In this document: positions 1 through 8,856 of the stretch, piece by piece
How positions within the stretch are numbered: the stretch's first letter is position 1
Layout of the letters: each line of letters begins with the position of its first letter
Assembly: GCA_002794465.1 (NCBI GenBank)
Contig: MTSL01000035.1
Coordinates: 1 to 34,038 of the forward strand
Direction of reading: 5' to 3'
Source of the DNA: Paramicrosporidium saccamoebae
Taxonomy: Eukaryota; Rozellomycota
DNA length: 34,038 nt
Position numbers and translations under genes: made by a program
The notes under the pieces: generated by a model
The model's input: the letters and a program-made list of their open reading frames with translations, nothing else
The model's database searches: none
What the model was told of the DNA's origin: nothing

Positions 1-308
1 TAATGTCTGGTCACTTTTGCGAGATGCCTACTAATACGCAAGTAGGTACTTTAAAAATAAACCTTATGCATAGGCCGTTTATTTGTAAGATGTTGTTGTC
101 CCAAGAAAGTTCCGGCTCTGCGCACTCCCAACAGGATCACTTGTTGGAAGGCCGAGTGCTGCGCTTTACGTTCATGGCAGCTAAACCTTTGTAATAATGT
201 GTATGTCATGTGAATCTGAGAAGTCACAAGCATTAAGTGGCAGAGCAATACACCACTTACAACTAGTCAATCAAATACTCCAAGACAGTTGCATATATAA
301 AATGCGGA
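1..308. other. Left edge, no gene recognised
   Basis: Only short overlapping open frames on both strands, none with a recognisable domain, signal peptide or matching splice sites. It is the 3' flank of the minus-strand family gene that ends at 310. A TATATAAAA stretch at about 294-302 lies just beyond that gene's poly(A) signal and has no convincing plus-strand gene behind it. Confidence 0.5.
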
Positions 309-309
309 T

Positions 310-1469
310 TTATTCAAATAGCCTTCCAAGTCCAATCTCTTCGCTGCTCGTTGCTGCAGCGACATCCCATGTCCACCAATCCCATGGCTTCTCGGAAGCG
401 GGACGCATGCGTAAGCCGCGTCCCAAGGTACGGTGCCCACACGTCTTGCAACGGCGGGCGCAACGAAACACGTACCTCAATCCCCTGTAGGGAACTTCCG
501 AGACCACCCATCTCTTCGGAGGCCTATATCCACAAAACCAGCACTCCTCGAGATGCCCTGCCGAGTACCAGTGCTTTAAAGTCAAATCTCTTGCGCACTT
601 GAAACGGTTACTCGGGGGTGCTTGTGCGTCTCCGGATGTGGCCAAATGAGTCTGGACCCAAACATCCCTGGCGTGCTCTTGGACCAAGAAATATCGGAGA
701 AACTTGGCGCGGTCCGTACTCAGACGATGAAGCGCATTCAGTGTCATTTCATGCTTCAAAGCCGGGCAGAGCATACGCATCTTCCAAATGAGACGCACCG
801 CATCCACGAGTTTATCGGCATTCGACTCGATAAAAAGTCCCAAGACGGTCGCACATGCCACGTACCATCCTCGACATTTTGCGGCTTCAGTCGGCTCCAC
901 AAACAACAACAGACCTGCCATCTTCCTGAAGCCGCTTATGTCTCGGTACGTGGCTGCACCCAGGCACGCCGTCTTGAACTCCGCCAGGCTCAGCCCCTGG
1001 CGCTCAATGGAATGCGTCGCGAATGCCCTCTGCAGGGATGAGATTGGTAGGTGTGGGACACAGGATGCATCGACCCCATAGCGGTGGAGTGCGATCTACA
1101 GAATTAGAAACAATCAACTCACCTTGATACTGAGAGGGTGATTTCGAAGGAGGCTTCCTCTATGGTGCCCTCGGGCAACCACATCCCGAGGGCGCGGGAC
1201 CGCCTCCGCTCCTGGAGGCGGTCCCAGAGGTAACAGCACGGTAGCAACAGGAGGGCCAGGCCCGCTAACCCAGCTCCAACTCCATAGGACCACTTCTTGG
1301 CCCCCGCTGCTGCTACCGTGCCCAAAAACATTGACGTCGCGGAGAGTAGGACGCCCCCGAGGGTCACCCAGGGATGGGCGCGGTCACACCTCTTAAAGCC
1401 CAGAAGGCAGGCACCGAGGCCCCCGACAGCGGCAGCAATAACTCCAGTGGCGAGCCGTGTAGTTTCCAT
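310..1469 (-). CDS. Lineage-specific membrane protein, family copy A
   Basis: Two exons, 1131-1469 and 310-1095, joined across a 35-nt phase-0 intron (GTATCA...TGTAG), give 374 residues. Exon 1 encodes three hydrophobic segments (about residues 8-25, 33-56 and 62-80) followed by a basic stretch. Exon 2 encodes a mostly helical region and a Cys-rich C-terminus with CWFC and, some 25 residues later, CKTCG, resembling a zinc ribbon. It ends in a conserved PWDW...EIGLGRLFE tail. The start was chosen because copy B has an ATG at the same place and both exons then match copy B in length exactly (339 and 786 nt). The ATG lies 43 nt from a TATAAATA box. The stop codon overlaps AATAAA (309-314). I recognise no known family. 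It could be a parasite-specific membrane protein, but function is unknown. Confidence 0.8.
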
Positions 1470-1504
1470 GCTTGTTGATGTTAAACCCCGGGGCAGAGTC
1501 GCCG

Positions 1505-1512
1505 TATTTATA
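1505..1512 (-). promoter_or_regulatory. TATA box of family copy A
   Basis: TATAAATA on the minus strand, 43 nt upstream of the start codon, implying a 5' UTR of only about 10-15 nt. The same box stands 42 nt upstream of copy B. Upstream of it, copy A shares two blocks with the pseudogene promoter: TAATCTCATTCGTTG and AATTTAGACTTT. Confidence 0.7.
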
Positions 1513-2590
1513 GGCATCGGAAAGTCTAAATTGGCGCTCTTTCTCAACGAATGAGATTACGCAGATTTCCGTTCCGTACCGCGATCGCAGCATATAATAA
1601 AAATTCCTACCATTTCCTGGACACTGTCAAGAAATGAATGCATGTTCTGTCTTCTGGAACATCAGAGATGAATCACAACAATCAGTTATTGCCGCTAAAC
1701 CAAGCTCGCCGATGCCCAGAATATCGTTGTTTGCAAATGGCCGTCAATTCACAGGATGAAGCTTCAATCTCCTCATAATAGACGAGAATTAGAGTTGTCA
1801 ATAGCATGCTTTAGATTGTCCGCCAGTGTATTCCATGTCACCGGGCCAATTTCGCATTTTTGTGTATGAATTCATTCCCCGTCACTTTGGCTGTATTTAG
1901 GGCCCCACTGTGCTTTCGTTGACCCAATTATGCACTCGCCTACCTTGTTACGCTAGCCAACAATCTTTCAGTAGGCATTACAGCGACTGGGTAACACTTT
2001 GGCAAGTCCAGACGCTTCACGAAAGCTTGACTTTGGCTTGCGGTCCCGTTTCATGCAACAACCTTTTTTTCGGGTTCGAATTGCAAAGCCAGCATTGGAA
2101 CCATAAGCGCCACAAATGAACAGTAGTGACGACTCATGAGCACGGGTTATGGCTCTCCAGCTGGACTGTGGGTGATTCACAGGAGCCTCGACAATGGGGA
2201 AGTCTTGCTATGACTCATGGATTGTAAACGCCTTTACGAGCAGCCGAATCGTTCAAAATTAACAAGCTAGTCCTTATCTTTGCATTACATGTTCACAGCA
2301 ATGGTATATTAAACACTCCAGTTCGCCCCATATGTCCAAGCCACATTATATTAAAGGCCTCATTAGCAATTATAAAACCGCATCCGCCAATGATTGATGG
2401 CCTCCATCCATATAGTTACCTGTGATGCGAGCACGGTTAGGCTTGAAAAGATCATCTTACATACTATGGTTCTGTATTGCGAGACCATTGGCCACACACG
2501 CATAAATATATATGCCTATAAGCATTCGCACCTACCTACACACTCGCCTCCTCCTTCACGCTCGCACCGACACTTGCTTACATATATGGT
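1513..2590. other. 1.1-kb stretch without a recognised gene
   Basis: AT-rich sequence between the copy A promoter and the 3' end of the calcium exchanger gene. The few open frames (up to about 70 codons) lack coding character. GGGTTCGAATT near 2070 resembles a tRNA B box, but no cloverleaf can be built around it. Nothing else can be supported. Confidence 0.5.
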
Positions 2591-4207
2591 TTAGTGAATA
2601 AAAGGCAGTTTGACAAATCCTAATCCAAGCAAAAGTGCACAGGGAAGGTACAACATGTACACGGTGAGAAGGACAAAGCCAAAGTTGCGGGGTATCATAA
2701 AGTCAAACTTGAACGGAACAAGAATCAACAGGGACAGGATGACAATTGCCAGAACGACAAGTGCAAAGTAAATGTCGAACCGTAGGGATGACACCAAAAC
2801 ACTGTGGTGGGGGTTTTGCAATGCGGCAACCAAGAAGCCAGCCCCTATGGTCAAAAGCACATTTTGCACGGGGCCAGAAAGAATTGCCGTTACAGCCGTC
2901 TCAAAGGCACCGTTTTTAGCAATTGCAATATCGGCCACCAGGTCCCCAAAGGAATTTCCCCATGCCAGGACAAGGATGCCCATGACAGTAGGGGAAACTC
3001 CCAGGAATGCTCCAGTGGACGACAGACAGGACACCAACTCACTGCTGGTGGCGTAAATCCAAAGGATACAGGTGCAGAAAGAGTACAATACATGCAGTGG
3101 GAATAGCTTTGACCGAGCCCCCCAAGAGGTGGAGAGCCAGAGAGCAATGGACAAGCCAAGCGACGTGGCTCCGTAGATGGACCAGATGTACCAAGGAATT
3201 TCCAAAAGGGGGGGTCCCAGTAATAGTATATACAAAAGGAGAGATAGGGGAGGGTTCACTACACAACGAAGCCTATGAAGGAAGCGCAGGGAAACCCACT
3301 GGCGGTGGTCAGGATGGTCTTCGGGGATTTCAAGAGGCAGGATTGTACAGTTCAAAATAAGACTGATCGGTGCCTTTATGGCTAACAGTAGTAGTCGAAG
3401 GACTGTTTGAGCGGTCGAGCTATTCCAGGTGTCATCCCAACAGGTAATTCTCAGCGAGTACCCGAATCGGCGAAGCAAGGAAAGTTGCCTACAGCCTTCA
3501 AGAACCTTTTGACGAGCTTCCACATTCTCCAAGCTCATTGAAGCAAGTGACAAGGAAACACGCCGATCTCTTGGCTTTTTAAAGTGCACCGCAATGGAGA
3601 CGCCTAGATACACAAAATAGATTCCAACAAAGGTTAATGGAAGCCAAAACGGAATCGTCCTCATAAATGCAAGCAGCGCGAGTAATACAACACACACAAA
3701 GTACATGCCTGTGCTCCGAAGGAACGAAAAGGGATCCACAGAGTGGCTAATATCAAGGCACCGGAATAGCCCAGTATCAATTTCTGGCAACGGCGCCGAT
3801 TCCTCGGGCTTACCGTCTGGCCTAATAGTAGTCCTTCCCTGACCTGGCCGCCTTGCCACAAGCAGGACAAGACCAAATATAACAGTTACAATAAAGAGCC
3901 CTGACCCGACACTGCTTCCCAAAATCATTTCGGGCTCGTCACCCGCTCCAAAGACAGCAGTGAAAAAGTCTGGAGCTCCATTTCCAAAGGCCAAAAGCGT
4001 CAAGCCAGCCATATCGGGGGAGAGGCGACAGAGCTGAGACAAGTGTTCCAACGCCCAGGTAAAGTGGCGGTCGGCAATCGCGTACATTGAGTAGAACAAG
4101 GCCACTATCCACACCAAAATGAGGACGTAGAATAGCCACCGCCAGTTTTCAGAGAACAACTGATGCAGATACTCATAGGGAACCAGGAAGCCTGACTCAT
4201 TTCCCAT
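2591..4207 (-). CDS. SLC8B1: Sodium/calcium exchanger, NCLX/CCX type
   Basis: A 538-residue multi-pass membrane protein of the Ca2+/cation antiporter superfamily, which exports Ca2+ in exchange for monovalent cations. Both hallmark alpha repeats are visible: LAFGNGAPD at residues 72-80, and LAWGNSFGD followed by VADIAIAKNG at about 415-436, with GPVQNVLLTIG after it. The AWGNS..GD..AD form of the second repeat is typical of the NCLX (SLC8B1) and plant/fungal CCX branch. About five to six helices lie on each side of a central hydrophilic loop (about residues 125-270) that contains no recognised calcium-binding domain. In animals NCLX works in the mitochondrial inner membrane, whereas fungal relatives are often in vacuole, ER or Golgi; no clear targeting signal is seen here. 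It is transcribed divergently from calcineurin A with 243 bp between start codons. Confidence 0.88.
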   Translation of the reverse strand: MGNESGFLVPYEYLHQLFSENWRWLFYVLILVWIVALFYSMYAIADRHFTWALEHLSQLCRLSPDMAGLTLLAFGNGAPDFFTAVFGAGDEPEMILGSSVGSGLFIVTVIFGLVLLVARRPGQGRTTIRPDGKPEESAPLPEIDTGLFRCLDISHSVDPFSFLRSTGMYFVCVVLLALLAFMRTIPFWLPLTFVGIYFVYLGVSIAVHFKKPRDRRVSLSLASMSLENVEARQKVLEGCRQLSLLRRFGYSLRITCWDDTWNSSTAQTVLRLLLLAIKAPISLILNCTILPLEIPEDHPDHRQWVSLRFLHRLRCVVNPPLSLLLYILLLGPPLLEIPWYIWSIYGATSLGLSIALWLSTSWGARSKLFPLHVLYSFCTCILWIYATSSELVSCLSSTGAFLGVSPTVMGILVLAWGNSFGDLVADIAIAKNGAFETAVTAILSGPVQNVLLTIGAGFLVAALQNPHHSVLVSSLRFDIYFALVVLAIVILSLLILVPFKFDFMIPRNFGFVLLTVYMLYLPCALLLGLGFVKLPFIH

Positions 4208-4450
4208 TTTGGACCAGGCCTTGGTACGAGTCGCTTAATTACTCTTGAAATTTATATAAGCATAAAGCCACTCTCCCTACTAGTACATATAAATATCCCA
4301 TTACATTACATCATACTGTACGGAACGGATGATATTAGTTTCTACATACCAAGATTCCTTGTTTATTTTAGTCCCACTCTGATTGGTCGCTTAAATTGGG
4401 ATTGCGATATCTCGACCAGTTGAAAGGCGGTAGCGCTCCAACCTAGCACG
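4208..4450. promoter_or_regulatory. Shared promoter region, Ca2+ exchanger and calcineurin A
   Basis: 243 bp between two divergent start codons. AT-rich, with TATATAAG at 4254-4261 placed to serve the minus-strand exchanger. No CDRE-like or other regulatory motif could be assigned with confidence. Confidence 0.4.
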
Positions 4451-6040
4451 ATGGATAGCAAGCCTCAGAATCAATACAAGTTGGAAGACGGGACCATAGT
4501 CTCAACTACGGAACGCTTCTGCCAAGGTAATGGGTGTTGCATGAGACTGAATATTGTAGAAGTGCCGGAAGTGGCGACCGCGGTACCGTCCGATGAGCAG
4601 CTCTTTCCGAATGGAGGTGCACCGGATGCAAAGTTTCTGAGGCATCACTTTTTCCAAGAAGGGAAGCTGACAAATGAGCAGACTCTCAAATTGATAGAGG
4701 ATGGCACCAGGATCCTCCGGTCGGAGCCGAATTTGCTGCGGACCGACGCGCCAATTACCGTGTGTGGGGATATCCATGGTCAGTATTTTGATCTTTTAAA
4801 GCTATTCGACATTTCTGGGGGCGAGCCTCCCGCTCACAAGTACATCTTCCTGGGGGACTATGTCGATCGCGGCTATTTCTCCCTGGAATGCTACCTGTAT
4901 CTTCTGGCTCTCAAAATCAATTACCCTGACCAGATTTACATGCTGCGGGGGAACCATGAATGTCGACACTTGACAAAACATTTCACATTCAAACTCGAGT
5001 GCACCTTCAAGTACGGCGAAGCCATTTACGATGCCTGCATGACCTCGTTTGACAGTTTGCCCATTGCTGCAGTAGTAAACAAGCAATTCTTCTGTGTTCA
5101 CGGCGGAATCTCTCCATCACTAAAGACACCCGATGACGTCAATTCGTTTGATCGTTTCAGAGAGCCACCGAAAAGTGGAATAATGTGCGATCTGCTCTGG
5201 ACTGATCCGACAGAAGACTATGGCACCGAGGACCATGATGACGAATTTGTTCACAATGGTGCTCGTGGATGTTCATACCGTTATAGCTACAAGGCAGTGT
5301 GTAATTTCATCTCACGCAACCATCTCCTCTCTGTCATTCGTGGCCACGAAGCTCAAGATGCTGGTTTTAGATTATATAGGCAAGCCGAGCAGAGCGAGTT
5401 TCCGTCGCTGATTACCCTCTTTAGCGCAGCAAACTATGTCGACGTCTACAATAACAAGGGTGCCGTGATGAAATATGATGGCAAGGTAATGAACATTCGT
5501 CAGTTCAACTGTGCCCCTCATCCGTATTTTCTCCCAAAATTCATGAACGTCTTTGACTGGTCCCTCCCCTTTGTTGGCGAAAAGATTGCAGACCTACTCA
5601 TGGCAGTGCTCAATGTCCCCAGTCTAAACATGAAGCTGGCAACTCTGTCGGATGATCAACGCACTCAGCTAGAAAGGGAAAAGAAGATTAAAATGGATGT
5701 CATCAAGAGCAAGATTCGGGCCATTGGAAGAGTAAACAAAATGTTTGCCACAGTCCGAGATGAGCGTGAGACTCTAACTGAGCTGATGAATGTGATGGGA
5801 ACAACGATTGTCCCTGCTTCATACCTCACTCTTGGCCATGAGGATTTGCGAAAAGCTATTCGTTCATTCGAGCAAGCAAGGAGGAGTGACAGCATTAATG
5901 AAATGCTTCCACCCGACGACGACACTGGCAGCGTCATTTCTCTTGCCCTCAGTGATTCCAGCTCGACAAAGATGAATATTGATCAGCAAAACGCGCCGCA
6001 TGTGGAGAGTCCAACACCACAAATACAGGGCCGAGAATAA
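4451..6040 (+). CDS. CNA1: Calcineurin A (PP2B catalytic subunit)
   Basis: Ca2+/calmodulin-dependent Ser/Thr phosphatase. Exons 4451-4526 and 4560-6040 flank a 33-nt intron (GTAATG...TTGTAG) that has no stop and is divisible by three, so the unspliced frame also stays open. Removing it restores the usual fungal spacing RFCQ-EVPEV...PSDEQLF and gives 518 residues. Metallophosphatase motifs GDIHG (95-99), GDYVDRG (124-130) and RGNHE (155-159) are intact. Next come the calcineurin B-binding helix (SLPFVGEKIADLL), a calmodulin-binding segment (SKIRAIGRVNKMF) and the autoinhibitory segment (IRSFEQARRSDSINEMLPP), in canonical order. Regulation by calmodulin and calcineurin B is therefore expected. 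AATAAA (6036-6041) overlaps the stop codon. Confidence 0.96.
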   Translation: MDSKPQNQYKLEDGTIVSTTERFCQGNGCCMRLNIVEVPEVATAVPSDEQLFPNGGAPDAKFLRHHFFQEGKLTNEQTLKLIEDGTRILRSEPNLLRTDAPITVCGDIHGQYFDLLKLFDISGGEPPAHKYIFLGDYVDRGYFSLECYLYLLALKINYPDQIYMLRGNHECRHLTKHFTFKLECTFKYGEAIYDACMTSFDSLPIAAVVNKQFFCVHGGISPSLKTPDDVNSFDRFREPPKSGIMCDLLWTDPTEDYGTEDHDDEFVHNGARGCSYRYSYKAVCNFISRNHLLSVIRGHEAQDAGFRLYRQAEQSEFPSLITLFSAANYVDVYNNKGAVMKYDGKVMNIRQFNCAPHPYFLPKFMNVFDWSLPFVGEKIADLLMAVLNVPSLNMKLATLSDDQRTQLEREKKIKMDVIKSKIRAIGRVNKMFATVRDERETLTELMNVMGTTIVPASYLTLGHEDLRKAIRSFEQARRSDSINEMLPPDDDTGSVISLALSDSSSTKMNIDQQNAPHVESPTPQIQGRE

Positions 6041-6041
6041 A
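6036..6041 (+). terminator. Poly(A) signal overlapping calcineurin A stop
   Basis: AATAAA whose TAA (6038-6040) is the stop codon. The same arrangement recurs at 309-314, 14178-14183, 15406-15411, 16840-16845 and 22557-22562. It lies directly after the stop at 17201-17206, and 4 nt before the stop at 33307-33312. Confidence 0.7.
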
Positions 6042-6217
6042 GACTTTATGTATTAGAGTGCGAGGTTTACGGTCCCATAGTAAGGAAATTACCATGGATT
6101 CTTCCCCCATCACGCCACATGATCACTTTACTACTTTACACACTGCGCGCCTTGTCTATTCCTCACGTCCCTCCAGTCTTACCCCCCTTCCCGTAATCTC
6201 GAAATCTTACATTTATC

Positions 6218-7090
6218 TCATGTTATAAGTAAATCTAACAGATCAGCAGATCTGGTCTTTTGAAGGAATCCTGCAAACAAATCCCGAACCTTATCGTTCA
6301 CTATTTCACACGCGCTAAAGGGCTGTAAAAGAATGCAAATGTCACCCAACTCTGGCCTTTTGATGGTAAAGTCAAAAGAGCTGGAGCAAATGACAAAGAG
6401 TTCTGGTCGTTTCCGCACCGCTTCCAAGAGGGTTCCATATAGTAGCTTTGAAATTTGAGAAATCTGTGCTTTAAACAAGGATAGCTCCCGATCGTCTTGC
6501 AGTGAGGGAAGGGGAAGAGTTCCTCCGTTCACAGTCAGCATCATCAACTCGCTTATCCTTGGAATCATAATCTGTCCGTTGCAGTCAATCACTCCGGTCA
6601 ACTGAAGAGGAGACTTTGGGTAAACTGGATGCAGAATTTGACTGATGCCCGCATCAACCAGCCAGTTGTCTCGATTGCGAGTCAATCTCCAACCACCAGA
6701 TTTGAGGGGGATAACATTACTAGTCAAGAACTTTTCCTGCGACACAAGAGAATCCCTTAATCGTGCGGCTTCCTTACGCAGGGTTTCGGCAACTTTGGCT
6801 ACATCTGGGCGGCATTTTGTCATAGCAACTGGGGGGACGCTGGCAGTCGGGATTTCGACAGTAGATAGCGGGCCGCTGGAACTGACGCCATCGAGAACAT
6901 CCAGAATTACCCGCATCTCTCCATAAACGGCACTAACGATGAGTAAAAATACGGTACAAGCATCGCACTTGATTAACGTCATGAATTTCGAGAATTCAAA
7001 ATTACTCTCATTGGGCTTCTCATCCTCTGCAGCAAGCCTTTTCCATACATTTCCCATAAACTCGTCCACTTCGCTAAGAGATAATGACAT
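6218..7090 (-). CDS. MED17: Probable Mediator subunit 17 (head module)
   Basis: A likely MED17/Srb4 homologue, the scaffold of the Mediator head that contacts RNA polymerase II. Recognition rests on weak patterns: an amphipathic helix with ETLRKEAARLRDSLVSQEKF leading to GGWRLTRNRDNWLVDAG, and a C-terminal stretch LFKAQISQISKLLYGTLLEA followed by a beta-rich tail, matching the order of MED17 motifs. Start is ATG 7090. A probable 36-nt intron (6933-6968, GTGCGA...GTTAG, no stop, divisible by three) would remove a Cys-rich insert and give 278 residues. Without it the protein has 290. It is much shorter than typical MED17 (over 600 residues), so the N-terminus is reduced or the assignment is wrong. 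It converges on calcineurin A (177 bp) and diverges from COG3 (87 bp). Confidence 0.6.
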   Translation of the reverse strand: MSLSLSEVDEFMGNVWKRLAAEDEKPNESNFEFSKFMTLIKCDACTVFLLIVSAVYGEMRVILDVLDGVSSSGPLSTVEIPTASVPPVAMTKCRPDVAKVAETLRKEAARLRDSLVSQEKFLTSNVIPLKSGGWRLTRNRDNWLVDAGISQILHPVYPKSPLQLTGVIDCNGQIMIPRISELMMLTVNGGTLPLPSLQDDRELSLFKAQISQISKLLYGTLLEAVRKRPELFVICSSSFDFTIKRPELGDICILLQPFSACEIVNDKVRDLFAGFLQKTRSADLLDLLIT

Positions 7091-7177
7091 CAACTTTGTA
7101 TGTACGATATTTCCACCGCCTCCCCGTTCTCATCATAATGGGATAGCATATACGAAAGTGAATATTCGTATCTTTTC

Positions 7178-8532
7178 ATGAGTAAACTTGTCCAAGTGTG
7201 GGAGAGCAGCTATACGTTCACTGAAGATGAGCTGGGATTTTTTGCGCAATCTCAAAAAGACTTATCGCAGCCCTTTATCCTGCCGAGTGTAAGGAAAATT
7301 AAACCCGGCCCTAAGTGTAGCCCACCATTGATGCCGAATCATGCTGGGTGGAAGACGAGACTCGGTGCAGTGTCCAAACGTTTGTGACACTATCTGACGA
7401 GATTGGTCCAGAGGCCATGTACACTGTGACTCCAAGTAACCTTGCAGGCAGCTCCAACAAAAGCTTCAAGAGCGTGTACAGGGTGCAGAATCGCTGATTA
7501 ATGTTTTGGAATTGCTCGGAAAAAGAGTGCTCGAACTCCAAGATTCCCACGAAAAGGTCAAGTCGAAATCCTTGGTAATGCAGAGTCTATGGGATGGCCT
7601 TGTAACCAAGCAGGTAGCTTGCAGCGTGACACCTGATTCAGTAGACTGAATTTACTCGAGTCTTGGACAATTTAAAGGCGATTCTTGATCCATACACTGA
7701 CTATGAGATGCTGCACAAGATTCTATTGCCAAAAGAAGGCCAGGATTGCCTGTCAGCGGGTTTTTGCGAGTCTTTTCAAAAGGCCGTAAACTATTTTGAA
7801 AATCTAGCCAAACGAGTACCCCCCATAAAGTAGAGCTAACCTGTTCATTTTAGCCAGACCATTTGGATTCCACACTGTATGCCCAACGATACCAAAATTT
7901 GATTGCCTTTGGGACCAAATCTTTAATCAGCGCTATAACTATGGAATTTGACAATGTCACAAAAGCGTCTAGTCTACGATTCCGAGAGGCAAAGCTGGCT
8001 ATACTTGCCGATGTGAATGCAGATTTCCTAGTGTCCGTTTTAAAGCTATCAGTGGCCGTTCAAGTCCTCGGGAATTGTGGAGATGTTGTCAAGGAATGTG
8101 CCGACGGAATAGTCCAGGTGGCAAACCGATACTTTGCAAGTAGATCATCCCTGCTTCACTTTTTCTTTACTAATTATCCGGTTGATGAATCAAGTCCATC
8201 CATGGCCATTTGCGCCTTGATCGAAATGATGAATCACGTCTTGAGAGAGGAGCGATCTATTGCTGAACGCCTCTTTGGCCCATTGCTGCCATCCTTCTCG
8301 ATCCAATACAAGTAGGGAATGGTAGTCTATTCTCATGTTTAGGCAATTCGTAGAGTCATTCCTCTTGCCCGTATTGAAGCGCATCCGGGAAATTTACGAA
8401 TCCGCCTCGGAAGGAGATGCCAAAACCGTTGCTCTTGAAGCAATCTCCAAATTGCGCGCTCCCAGAGCACTCAATGATGACCAACGCCGCATCCTTAATG
8501 TCCTTCAAGAGTACTTTAATCATAATGGATAA
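7178..8532 (+). CDS. COG3: COG complex subunit 3, short form
   Basis: Six exons give 397 residues: 7178-7288, 7321-7418, 7448-7613, 7645-7815, 7854-8311 and 8343-8532. The introns are 32, 29, 31, 38 and 31 nt, all GT-AG, and every junction keeps the frame. COG3 (Sec34) belongs to the conserved oligomeric Golgi complex, which tethers vesicles within the Golgi. Evidence: a coiled-coil N-terminal part (QLQQKLQERVQGAESLINVL) followed by the Sec34 pattern VLDNLKAILDPYTDYEMLHK...FCESFQKAVNYFENL...DSTLYAQRYQNLI. The family is usually about 800 residues. Here the Sec34 domain is followed by only about 200 residues, so the C-terminal legs of the subunit are largely missing. No single reading frame shows the gene. 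Confidence 0.75.
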
Positions 8533-8590
8533 ACTATAAATGATCAAAAAATATCAATCAATCACATATGTGTCGTGTGGTGAAAAGAGA

Positions 8591-8690
8591 CAAAGTGAGG
8601 CGAAAAGAGGTAAAAAGTGGCAAAAAGTGGTAAAAAGCGGCAAAAAGTGGCAAAAAGTGGCAAAAAGTGGTAAAAAGTGGCAAAAGAAGT
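8591..8690. repeat. Tandem decamer array (AAAAAGTGGY)
   Basis: Ten units of 10 bp in perfect register. The last eight differ only at C/T and one G/C position, and the first two are more degenerate. The plus strand reads as Lys-rich frames that have no gene context. Confidence 0.85.
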
Positions 8691-8740
8691 CGTGTTCATT
8701 GTTAATCGACCGACATAATTCGAGCGAGACGAAAACTTGC

Positions 8741-8775
8741 TAACTGTTAACTGCTAACTGCTAACTGCTCACTGT
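8741..8775. repeat. Tandem heptamer array (TAACTGC)
   Basis: Five 7-bp units (TAACTGT, three of TAACTGC, TCACTGT). Short and intergenic; replication slippage is the likely origin. Confidence 0.75.
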
Positions 8776-8856
8776 TCTCGGATACCCAACTAACCAATCC
8801 TCTATATCACAAACAGGAATCAAATTAATGGAATTACTTTCGTTATTTAACAAAAG

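Larger units (their letters stand above)
8533..8856. other. Intergenic stretch with two tandem repeats
   Basis: Holds the 3' ends of COG3 (plus) and the tail-anchored protein gene (minus), a decamer array at 8591-8690 and a heptamer array at 8741-8775. No gene is seen. Confidence 0.6.

Noticed and set aside
2040-2110. tRNA B box-like GGGTTCGAATT
   Set aside because: No complementary T stem, no A box at a suitable distance and no anticodon arm can be folded.
2394-2594. 66-codon plus-strand frame beside the Ca2+ exchanger 3' end
   Set aside because: Low-complexity His/Pro/Ser content, overlapping the exchanger's stop region, no supporting signals.
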